Origin: Bradyrhizobium japonicum USDA 6
GTDB taxonomy: Bacteria > Pseudomonadota > Alphaproteobacteria > Rhizobiales > Xanthobacteraceae
DNA: 64,000 bases
Assembly: GCF_000284375.1 (NCBI RefSeq)
Contig: NC_017249.1
Coordinates: 310,001 to 374,000, forward strand
Direction of reading: 5' to 3'
How positions within the stretch are numbered: position 1 is the first letter of the stretch; each line of letters starts with the position of its first letter. Of this stretch, positions 45,588-53,313 are shown piece by piece. The notes beneath the pieces were generated by a model. The model did no database searches. It was not told the origin of the DNA and saw nothing but the letters and a program-made list of their open reading frames with translations. A program made the translations under genes and the position numbers.

Positions 45588-48500
45588 ATGACCCTCGCGA
45601 CCCGGCTGGCCATCGCAATGATCCTGCTGGTCGCGGCTGCGGTCGCCGCTGTCGGATGGCTGAGCCATTACAGCCTGGAGCAAGCCTTTCTGCCGCGCGT
45701 GCTCGACCGTATCGAGGGCCACTCGCGGCTCCTGGCCTCGCAACTCGAAGCACATGTGAACGGCGCCCGCGCCGACGTTGCGACGTTCCGCTCCCGTGCC
45801 GCCGCGCGCGGCATGATCGATGCCCATTTCAACGACGGGGTCGATCCGGTCGACCACCTCTCGGAGAAGACCTGGCGCGACCGGTTGCTGACGCGCCTCC
45901 TGGCCGACGTCGGGGCCAACCCGGCCTACGCAAAATTCCGCATCATCGGCGCCGACGGCGTCGAATATCTGCGCGTCGACCGCTCCGGCCCGAACAGAGC
46001 GGTGCGAGCAGTTCCCGACGATGCCTTGCAGAACAAGGGCGAGCGCTCCTTCTTCCAGGCGGCGGTCAGGCTGGCAGAAGACCGGGTCGTCGTCTCCCCG
46101 GTCGAACTCGACGTCGACGACGGCGTGGTTCAGATGCCCTATGTTCCGACCTTGCGCGTCGCGGCGCCCCTGTTTGGGTCCGATCACCGGCTGTTCGGCA
46201 TCGTCGTCGTCAATGTCGACATGCGCCAGGTATTCGATCGTATCAGGATATCGATCCGGAACGGTGAAGCGGTCTATGTGGTCGGCCGTAGCGGCGATTA
46301 TCTCGTGCATCCGGACCGCACCCGCGAGTTCGGTTCGCAACTGGGGACACCAACACGCTGGCAGGACGACTTCCCCTATTTCGCAGCCATCACCGGATCG
46401 ACGCAGGGCGCGACCCAGGTCGTGCCGGGCAGTGACGGCAAGCCGAGCGGCACCGCGATCGCACCCGCAATCCTGGCCGAGGACCAGTGGGTCGGTGTCA
46501 TCCGCGTCGTGCCCAACGCCGTCTTCATGGCGCCGGCCGTCACCATCGAGAAATCGACCATCACGATCGGCCTCATCGCGGTGCTGGTCGCCGCCCTGCT
46601 GGCCGTGCTGCTGGCGCGGTCGTTGACCCGGCCGATCGGGCAGCTCACTGCTGCGGTCGAGTGGCTCGGCCGGGACAGTTCCATCAGAATTCCAACCGAC
46701 GCCCCCGGCGAGACCGGCGTGCTGGCGCGGGCATTTGCCCGTCTGATCGATGAAATGCGGGCGAAGACGGCAGCGCTGGAGCATGAGGTCGAGGAACGGC
46801 GGCGCACCGAGGCCGCGCGCGACCAGCTCGCCGTCCGCGAACGCCTATTCAGCGCGGCGGTCGAATCCTCCGACGATTCGATCGTCATGCAGACGCTCGA
46901 CGGCATCATCATCGGCTGGAATGCGGCGGCCGAGCGTCTCTACGGCTATACGGTCGAGGAAGCGGTCGGACAGCCGACCTTGATCCTCCTGCCACCCGAT
47001 CGCCGCGAAGAGGGCAAGGACTATCTGCGGCGGATTGCGACCGGCGAGCGGATCGAGCATTTCGAAACGGTGCGCCTGCGCAAGGACGGCAGTCCGGTCG
47101 AAATCTCGGTGAGCCTGTCACCGATCAGGGACGATTCGGGCGAGATCATCGGCGCGTCCGGCACGGCGCGCAGCCTGACCGACGCGCGACGGACCGAGCG
47201 CGCGCTGCAACAGCAGATCGAGGAGCGGCGGCAGCTGTTCGACGCCTCGGAAGATCTGATCATGATCATGAACTCGCGGGGCCATATCGTGCAGGTCAGC
47301 CCGAGCAGCCAGGCCGTGCTCGGCTATGCGCCGGACGAGATGATCGGCCGCAGCGGCGTCGATTTCATCCATCCCGCGCATCTCGAGCAATCCCGCGAGG
47401 AGATGCGCGCGCTCCGGCGCGGCGGGCACCCGAAGCTCGCCGACACCCGCTGCATCCACAAGGACGGACGCGAGGTCTGGCTGTCCTGGCTCGGCAACTG
47501 GTCCGATCAGGCCAAGCGCTTCTTCTTCGTCGGACGCGACATGACCGAGGCGCGGCGCGCGGAAGAGTCCTTGCGAGAAAGCGAGCTGCTCGCGCGGAAT
47601 ATCGTCGAGACCGCGCTCGACGCCTTCGTCCAGACCGATGACCGCAGCATCATCCTGAACTGGAGCTCGCGGGCCGAAGAGCTGTTCGGCTGGCGGCGCG
47701 ACGAGGCGCTGGGCAGGAATGGGGTCGACCTCATCGTCGCCGAGAGCGAGCGGGAGCGGGTCAAGGCCGGCCTCGCGCGCTTCCTCGAGTCCCGGGACGG
47801 CCAGACGCTCAATCGTCGCCGCGAGCTCATGGTTCGTCGTCGCGACGGCAAGGAATTCAGGGCCGAGCTGAGCGTCACGGCGCTGAAGCGTCGCGAAGGC
47901 ATTCTGTTCAACGTGTTCTACCGCGACCTCACCGACAAGATCGCGTCCGAGGAGCGCATCCGCCACGCCGAGAAGATGGAGGCGGTCGGCCAGCTCACCG
48001 GCGGCGTGGCGCACGACTTCAACAACATCCTCACCGTCATCACCGGGACGATCGAAATTTTGGCCGAGGCGGTCGCGAAGGAGCCGGAGCTTGCGGCGAT
48101 CACGAAGATGATCGACGAGGCCGCCGGGCGCGGCGCCGAGCTGACCCAGCACCTGCTCGCCTTCGCGCGCAAGCAGCCGCTCCAGCCGCGCGAGGTCGAC
48201 ATCAACGCGCTGATCATCGACACCGCAAAGCTGTTGCGCCCGACGCTGGGCGAGCAGATCCAGATCGAATCGGTGTTCGAGGACGAGAGCTGCGTCGCGA
48301 TCGTCGACCCCAACCAGCTCACCACCGCGATCCTCAACCTCGCGCTCAATGCCCGGGACGCCATGCCCGGCGGCGGCAAGCTGATCGTGGAGACGGGCGC
48401 CGCCTATCTCGACGAGGTCTATGCCAGCGTCAACGACGTCAGGCCCGGACACTATGTGCTGATCGCGGTGAGCGACACCGGCTCGGGCATCCCCGCCAAC

Positions 48501-49196
48501 ATGCTGGCCCGGGTGTTCGATCCGTTCTTCACCTCGAAGGGACCGGGCAAGGGCACCGGGCTCGGGCTTTCGATGGTCTACGGCTTCATCAAGCAGTCCA
48601 CGGGCCACATCAAGATCTATAGCGAGGAAGGCCACGGCACCACGATCAAGATGTATCTGCCGCCCGGCAAGACGCCCGCGGCCGTGGGCGAAGGCGTGAC
48701 GCCGTCGACGATCGAGGGCGGACACGAGACGATCCTCGTGGTCGAGGACGACCGGCTGGTGCGCGACTACGTGCTGGCGCAACTGCATTCGCTCGGCTAC
48801 GTCACCCTGCAGGCCGCGAACGCCGCGGAGGCGCTCGCGATCGTCGCCACCGGCAAGCCGTTCGACTTGCTGTTCACCGACGTCATCATGCCCGGCAAGT
48901 TGAACGGACGGCAACTTGCCGACGAGGTGTCGAAGACACGTCCCGACCTCAGGGTCGGTCTACACCTCAGGCTATACCGAGAACGCGATCATCCATCACG
49001 GCCGGCTGGATTCAGGCGTCCTGTTGCTGGCGAAGCCGTATCGCAAATCCGATCTGGCGCGGATCATTCGCAAGGCGCTGAGCAGTTGAGGAACCGTGTC
49101 CCCGACAAGGCGCAGCGTGCCATAAGCGCGTTCACGCGCGTCTTCGACGCGCTATGGCCGCGACGCAGAGCCGGGACCCAGAACTGTCAGCCGTAA
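45588..49196 (+). CDS. Hybrid sensor histidine kinase with frameshifted C-terminal receiver
   Basis: Open frame of 1202 residues. TM1 (7-27), periplasmic double-Cache sensor (about 30-315), TM2 (about 320-343), HAMP, three PAS domains (about 425-535, 545-660, 665-790), HisKA with His809 (GGVAHDFNN), HATPase (905-1025) and a receiver with Asp1098 (LLFTDVIMPG). At 48954-48960 (GTCGGTC) one extra base shifts the frame. Dropping it restores VYTSGYTENAI and LLLAKPYRKSDLARI, ending at a TGA at 49087-49089. The last 78 residues as read are therefore out of frame. Kinase core intact; receiver likely non-functional unless this is a sequencing error. Confidence 0.88.
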   Translation: MTLATRLAIAMILLVAAAVAAVGWLSHYSLEQAFLPRVLDRIEGHSRLLASQLEAHVNGARADVATFRSRAAARGMIDAHFNDGVDPVDHLSEKTWRDRLLTRLLADVGANPAYAKFRIIGADGVEYLRVDRSGPNRAVRAVPDDALQNKGERSFFQAAVRLAEDRVVVSPVELDVDDGVVQMPYVPTLRVAAPLFGSDHRLFGIVVVNVDMRQVFDRIRISIRNGEAVYVVGRSGDYLVHPDRTREFGSQLGTPTRWQDDFPYFAAITGSTQGATQVVPGSDGKPSGTAIAPAILAEDQWVGVIRVVPNAVFMAPAVTIEKSTITIGLIAVLVAALLAVLLARSLTRPIGQLTAAVEWLGRDSSIRIPTDAPGETGVLARAFARLIDEMRAKTAALEHEVEERRRTEAARDQLAVRERLFSAAVESSDDSIVMQTLDGIIIGWNAAAERLYGYTVEEAVGQPTLILLPPDRREEGKDYLRRIATGERIEHFETVRLRKDGSPVEISVSLSPIRDDSGEIIGASGTARSLTDARRTERALQQQIEERRQLFDASEDLIMIMNSRGHIVQVSPSSQAVLGYAPDEMIGRSGVDFIHPAHLEQSREEMRALRRGGHPKLADTRCIHKDGREVWLSWLGNWSDQAKRFFFVGRDMTEARRAEESLRESELLARNIVETALDAFVQTDDRSIILNWSSRAEELFGWRRDEALGRNGVDLIVAESERERVKAGLARFLESRDGQTLNRRRELMVRRRDGKEFRAELSVTALKRREGILFNVFYRDLTDKIASEERIRHAEKMEAVGQLTGGVAHDFNNILTVITGTIEILAEAVAKEPELAAITKMIDEAAGRGAELTQHLLAFARKQPLQPREVDINALIIDTAKLLRPTLGEQIQIESVFEDESCVAIVDPNQLTTAILNLALNARDAMPGGGKLIVETGAAYLDEVYASVNDVRPGHYVLIAVSDTGSGIPANMLARVFDPFFTSKGPGKGTGLGLSMVYGFIKQSTGHIKIYSEEGHGTTIKMYLPPGKTPAAVGEGVTPSTIEGGHETILVVEDDRLVRDYVLAQLHSLGYVTLQAANAAEALAIVATGKPFDLLFTDVIMPGKLNGRQLADEVSKTRPDLRVGLHLRLYRERDHPSRPAGFRRPVAGEAVSQIRSGADHSQGAEQLRNRVPDKAQRAISAFTRVFDALWPRRRAGTQNCQP

Positions 49197-49282
49197 AATT
49201 GGAGAGATATGGGCCCCGGCTCAGCGGCGCATCATTTCATGATGCACCGCGTCCGGGGCACGAGAGAGGAGAGCCAGTCGCC

Positions 49283-49918
49283 TTACGACGCGCGCTGCGC
49301 CGCGGTCATCACGATGCGGATCAGATCGGCGGCGTTGCGCGCCCCGAGCTTCTTCATGATGTTCGCGCGATGGTCCTCGATGGTGCGCGGGCTGATGCCG
49401 AGCGTGCGGCCGGCTTCCTTGTTGGACGCACCGGAAGCGAACTGCTCGAGCACCTCGCGTTCACGCCGCGTCAACGGCTCGCGTCCGGGGAAGTGCAACG
49501 AAGAGAATTTCGGCGACACGCTCTCTGCCTGCCTGCGTGCATAGGCTCCGATCGCCTCGTCCAGCCGGCCGACGATCTCGCTGCCGCGGAACGGCTTTTC
49601 GATGAAATCGAGCGCGCCGCTCTTGATGGCGCCCACCGCCATCGAGATGTCGCCCTGCCCCGAGATCATGAAGATCGGCGCCGGATAATCTTCGCCGTGC
49701 AGTTCCTTCAGAATGTCGAGGCCCGGCTTTCCGGGAATGTGCACGTCGAGCAGGATCGCAGCCGGCGTACGGTTCCGCGCGACGGAGAGCAGCGCTGCGC
49801 CGTCCGCAAAACAGATCACCTCATAACCCGCAGCCTTCAACACCATCGACAAGGTGTCGCGAACCGCAGGGTCGTCGTCGACCACGAAGATTTCACCACG
49901 AGAGGTTTGCTCGGCCAT
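49283..49918 (-). CDS. FixJ/NarL-type response regulator with LuxR HTH
   Basis: 211 residues from ATG 49918. Receiver (about 8-125) with IFVVDDDPAV, Asp58 in ILLDVHIPG and Lys in FIEKPFR, then a LuxR-type helix-turn-helix (about 145-205: LTRREREVLEQFASG, KEAGRTLGISPRTIEDHRA). A perfect palindrome CCCGTA-N4-TACGGG lies 74 bases upstream and may be its own binding site. The neighbouring hybrid kinase, convergent with it, is a candidate partner. Confidence 0.93.
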   Translation of the reverse strand: MAEQTSRGEIFVVDDDPAVRDTLSMVLKAAGYEVICFADGAALLSVARNRTPAAILLDVHIPGKPGLDILKELHGEDYPAPIFMISGQGDISMAVGAIKSGALDFIEKPFRGSEIVGRLDEAIGAYARRQAESVSPKFSSLHFPGREPLTRREREVLEQFASGASNKEAGRTLGISPRTIEDHRANIMKKLGARNAADLIRIVMTAAQRAS

Positions 49919-49991
49919 GTGCCACATCCAGTTGGCATTACGGACTCGCGTCCGCGCCAACCGTTATGGCGTTCGGCGCGGATTCGGCCCA

Positions 49992-50007
49992 CCCGTATTT
50001 GTACGGG
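49992..50007. promoter_or_regulatory. Palindrome CCCGTA-N4-TACGGG between divergent genes
   Basis: Six-base perfect arms with GTA-N4-TAC core, as expected for a LuxR/NarL-type HTH dimer. It is 74 bases before the FixJ-like start (49918) and 61 before the small gene at 50068. Related sites are at 56241, 59511 and 60573. Confidence 0.6.
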
Positions 50008-50067
50008 ACATAGACTTAACGCACAAGTAGCGGCATTGCGCCTAATTGCAGGAGACGGAGAATATCC

Positions 50068-50358
50068 ATGCTAAATTTGGCCGATACGCCGCCGCAGGTC
50101 GCGACATCCGAGGCCGACAGCCAACGATTGATCGCCGCCGACCTTCGCTTGCTGATCGCGCAGATCGAGACCAGTATGCGCCGGATCGCCGCAGCCATGG
50201 ATCGAGAACACAGCAACGATCCGGAAGGTTCCGCCGACGTCTTCATACTCGACGACGTCACGCCGCGTTATGCCACCGCGAACGCCGCTCTCAACGCCTG
50301 CAGGGCAGGCCTCGGCCACGCCCTGCAATGCCTGTCTGAATCCGGCAACCCGGCTTGA
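50068..50358 (+). CDS. Small cytoplasmic protein of unknown function
   Basis: 96 residues from ATG 50068 with AGGAGACGGAG upstream. Mostly helical (SQRLIAADLRLLIAQIETSM) with two Cys near the end. No family recognised. It is divergent from the FixJ-like regulator and shares the palindrome at 49992, so it may be a target of that regulator. Confidence 0.7.
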   Translation: MLNLADTPPQVATSEADSQRLIAADLRLLIAQIETSMRRIAAAMDREHSNDPEGSADVFILDDVTPRYATANAALNACRAGLGHALQCLSESGNPA

Positions 50359-50412
50359 ATTGCGACCGGCGCGGCAGAGTGCCCGCGTCCGATCGCATGG
50401 CAGCTCCGCGCC

Positions 50413-50916
50413 TCAGGCGCGGTGCCGTTCCACGATCGCGTCGGTGGCGACGCCACCCCAGGTGTGGATCGCCGGCAGTCCCATTGCGGTCTTGCCGAGA
50501 TTGGCGAGGCTGATGCGCAGCGCGGCGAGATCGAGCGGCTTCGGCAGGCCCTGGAGCTGGATCCCGACGGAACGGGCGAAGCTGCGGGCGGCGCTGCGGC
50601 GCTTGCCGTCCATACCGCTGATGACGATCACGTGGCCTGCGAATTTCGCCGCCGCCATCTCGCGCAGCACCTCGATGCCGTCGCCATCCTCCAGCACCAG
50701 ATCAAGCGTCACGCAATCGAAGCGGGCGGCGCGGAGCTTCTCGATCGCCTCGGCAACGGACGGCGCCACCGTGACTTCATGGCCGGCCTGCCTGGCGGCG
50801 ACCGTGATCAGGCTGCGCTGCGTGGCGTCATCGTCGACCACCAGAAGCTGAAGCGCACGCCGCTCGGCGACGTCGGGCAGGTTTGACGGGATCGGGGAGA
50901 GGGAGCTTCGGGGCAT
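50413..50916 (-). CDS. Receiver-domain response regulator
   Basis: 167 residues. Receiver with LLVVDDDATQ, Asp72 in VTLDLVLEDGDG, VISGMDGK and Lys in GLPKPLD. The short C-terminal tail has no known output domain. It is the last gene, after a 155-bp gap, in line with the leftward chemotaxis operon, and may receive phosphate from CheA or another kinase. Confidence 0.88.
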   Translation of the reverse strand: MPRSSLSPIPSNLPDVAERRALQLLVVDDDATQRSLITVAARQAGHEVTVAPSVAEAIEKLRAARFDCVTLDLVLEDGDGIEVLREMAAAKFAGHVIVISGMDGKRRSAARSFARSVGIQLQGLPKPLDLAALRISLANLGKTAMGLPAIHTWGGVATDAIVERHRA

Positions 50917-51071
50917 TGCCGTATCCTGAGATTGAGACGGGCAATTGCTACACGGCTCGCGCTTAGGCCACGTAAAGCCGGTGCGGCGAATTCGTCCGGA
51001 TGTTTTAGCAAATATGAACCAACGTCTCGGAAAACGGCGATGGGGCGCGCGGGACGAGGCCTATTTGGCGA

Positions 51072-51389
51072 TCACGCTGCCTCGTCACGACCGCCGGCGG
51101 CGCCGCGCTTCTTGCGGTTCTTGCCGCGCAGGAACTGGATGTCCATTTCGGCGCCGTTGACGCGCACCAGCTCGCAACGACGATAGGCGAGCCCGGTCGA
51201 CGACAGCAGCAGGAAGAATTCCTTCAGGTTCAATCCCTGGATCGAGCCATCGACCGTGAGGATGGCGTCGGTGTCGGAAATCGCATTGAGCTTGCAGTCG
51301 CGCCGCCACGTGCCGTCGATCGCCATGATGCAGACGTCATAGCCACGACTGAACGTGACGCGCTCCGCGCCCTTGCCATCCTCTGCCAT
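51072..51389 (-). CDS. PilZ-like small protein
   Basis: 105 residues, starting 2 bases after the cheR stop, so co-transcribed with cheR. A small beta-barrel-like pattern (RRDCKLNAISDTDAILTVDG, then YRRCELVRVNGAEMDIQFL) resembles PilZ domains, but the c-di-GMP motifs RxxxR and (D/N)xSxxG are not clear. The tail is basic (RGKNRKKRGA). PilZ membership is tentative; a link between chemotaxis signalling and c-di-GMP would fit. Confidence 0.6.
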   Translation of the reverse strand: MAEDGKGAERVTFSRGYDVCIMAIDGTWRRDCKLNAISDTDAILTVDGSIQGLNLKEFFLLLSSTGLAYRRCELVRVNGAEMDIQFLRGKNRKKRGAAGGRDEAA

Positions 51390-51391
51390 GC

Positions 51392-52273
51392 CTATCGTCC
51401 TGCCACCACCGCCATGCGCGGCAGCGCGGCGCCGGCGATAACCGGTTTGGCTGCCGCTGCACGCGGGTCGTTCGGCTTGTAGAGGCCGCGACGATCCGGG
51501 ATCGGCCTGAACGTGTCGGTCAGCCCGACCACGGTTTCGGCCGCGCCCAGCACCAGGAAGCCGTCTCCCTCGATCTGGCGGGCGAGGCGGTTGAAGATGT
51601 TGATCTTGGTGTCCTGGTCGAAATAGATCAGCACGTTGCGGCAGAAGATGACGTCGAAGGTGCCGAGCTGGGCAAAATCATGCAGCAGGTTGAGCTGCCG
51701 GTGCTGGATCATCGCGCGCAGCTCGGGATTGATCTGCCACGTCTCGCCGGTCTGCTTGAAATATTTCATCAGCATCTGGATCGGCAGGCCGCGCTGCACC
51801 TCAAACTGGCTGTAGATGCCGGCCTTGGCCTTCTCGAGCACCTCCTGCGAGAGGTCGGTCGCGATGATCTCGACACGCCAGCCGGTCAGGGCCGCGCCCA
51901 TCTCCTTCAGGCACATCGCCAGCGAATAGGGCTCCTGTCCGGTCGAGCCGGCGGCGCACCAGATGCGCACGCTCCGTCGGCCGGCGCGCGCCTTGATGAC
52001 CTCAGGCATGATGGTGTCGCGGAAATGATCGAACGGGACCTTGTCGCGGAAGAAGAAGGTCTCGTTGGTGGTCATGGCTTCGACCACGCTGGTGACGAGC
52101 GCGCTCGAGCCGCCCTGCAGCTTCTGCACGAGCTCGCCGATCCCGGAGAGCCCGGCCTTGCGGGCGAGCGGCAACAACCGGCTTTCGATCAGATATTGCT
52201 TGTCTGCAGACAGGTCGAGCCCGGAATGATCCCTCAGGAACTTACGCAGATACTCATACTCGGTCGGGGTCAC
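51392..52273 (-). CDS. cheR: Chemotaxis protein-glutamate O-methyltransferase CheR
   Basis: 293 residues with GTG start 52273. An N-terminal helical domain (about 1-75) is followed by the SAM-dependent methyltransferase domain: IWCAAGSTGQEPYSLAM (SAM loop), IIATDLSQEVL, FDVIFCRNVLIYFD. It methylates chemoreceptor Glu residues. No cheB methylesterase is present in the cluster, which is unusual for an adaptation pair. Confidence 0.95.
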   Translation of the reverse strand: MTPTEYEYLRKFLRDHSGLDLSADKQYLIESRLLPLARKAGLSGIGELVQKLQGGSSALVTSVVEAMTTNETFFFRDKVPFDHFRDTIMPEVIKARAGRRSVRIWCAAGSTGQEPYSLAMCLKEMGAALTGWRVEIIATDLSQEVLEKAKAGIYSQFEVQRGLPIQMLMKYFKQTGETWQINPELRAMIQHRQLNLLHDFAQLGTFDVIFCRNVLIYFDQDTKINIFNRLARQIEGDGFLVLGAAETVVGLTDTFRPIPDRRGLYKPNDPRAAAAKPVIAGAALPRMAVVAGR

Positions 52274-52332
52274 GGATAGCCTCTCGGAAGCTTTACTGGG
52301 GACACTCTGGCTGAAACGCTCGGGCCAGATAC

Positions 52333-52719
52333 TCAGACCATGGCTTGCCCGACCGGGATCAAGCCGACTTCAGCGAACTTGTCGGCGATGATGTCTTTGT
52401 CGAAGGGCTTCATAATGTACTCGTTGGCGCCGCCGCTGAGCGCCTGGGCGATATGAGCCACGTTGTTCTCGGTGGTGCAGAACACCACTTTCGGCTGGTC
52501 GCCGCCGGGCAGGCGGCGCATGTGGCCCATGAACTCGAAGCCGTCCATCACGGGCATGTTCCAGTCGAGCAGCACCGCATCGGGCAGCTGCCGCTGGCAG
52601 ATCTCCAGCGCCTTCGAGCCGTCCTCGGCCTCGGTGACTTCGAATTGCAGGCCTTCCAGGATGCGGCGCGCGATCTTGCGCACGACGCTGGAATCATCGA
52701 CCACCAAACAGGTCTTCAT
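52333..52719 (-). CDS. cheY: CheY-type response regulator
   Basis: 128 residues. Receiver motifs CLVVDDSSVVRK, Asp52 in VLLDWNMPVMDG, FCTTENN (Thr) and Lys in IMKPFDKD. No output domain. It lies between cheW and cheR and carries the phosphoryl signal from CheA to the motor or another output. Confidence 0.93.
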   Translation of the reverse strand: MKTCLVVDDSSVVRKIARRILEGLQFEVTEAEDGSKALEICQRQLPDAVLLDWNMPVMDGFEFMGHMRRLPGGDQPKVVFCTTENNVAHIAQALSGGANEYIMKPFDKDIIADKFAEVGLIPVGQAMV

Positions 52720-52755
52720 CTTGGTTCTCCGGCTTTAAATGTCTTTCGTGAAAGT

Positions 52756-53229
52756 TCAGGCAGCCATTTGTACTTCGGTCTTGAGTTCGAGGACGCGATC
52801 GACGTCGAGGACGACCATGAGCTGGCCGTCGAGGCGGTGGACGCCGCCGGCGAGCTTGGCCATGCGGGGATCGAGGTTGACGGGGTTCTCTTCCTTGCCG
52901 TCCTCGGCAAGCCGCAGCACCTCGCCGATCTGGTCGATCAGGAGGCCGTAGGATTCACCGCGCAGGTCGACGCCGACCGCCATCGCCGTCTTGCCGTCCT
53001 CGGGCTTGGGCAGGCCGAGCCGGGCGCGCATGTCGACCACGGTGACGATGCGGCCGCGCAGGTTCAGCACGCCCGCGATCTCGCGCGAGGACAAGGGAAC
53101 GCGGGTGACGCGCTCGGGCATGAACACGTCCTGGACCCGGGAGATCGGCAGCCCGAACAGCTGGCCGCCGATCATCGCGGTGACGTATTCGACCATGGCG
53201 CCTTCGCTGGTCTGCATCTTGTTGCTCAT
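52756..53229 (-). CDS. cheW: Chemotaxis coupling protein CheW
   Basis: 157 residues, one CheW SH3-like domain: VEYVTAMIGGQLFGLPISRVQDVF, LNLRGRIVTVVDMRARLGL, and GLLIDQIGEVLRLAED. It couples receptors to CheA. It lies 84 bases after cheA, with a palindromic repeat in the gap. Confidence 0.94.
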   Translation of the reverse strand: MSNKMQTSEGAMVEYVTAMIGGQLFGLPISRVQDVFMPERVTRVPLSSREIAGVLNLRGRIVTVVDMRARLGLPKPEDGKTAMAVGVDLRGESYGLLIDQIGEVLRLAEDGKEENPVNLDPRMAKLAGGVHRLDGQLMVVLDVDRVLELKTEVQMAA

Positions 53230-53264
53230 CTGCGTATCTCCTGATCCCGAAGGCTCTTTTGATT

Positions 53265-53313
53265 GAGCATGATCTCGTCGGAAAACCGCTTCACACTTTT
53301 CCGGATCATGCTC
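53265..53313. repeat. Dispersed palindromic repeat between cheW and cheA
   Basis: Arms GAGCATGATC / GATCATGCTC with inner CGGAAAA / TTTTCCG. It belongs to the same family as 31162-31206. It ends right at the cheA stop codon, so it could attenuate cheW-cheY-cheR relative to cheA. Confidence 0.7.
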
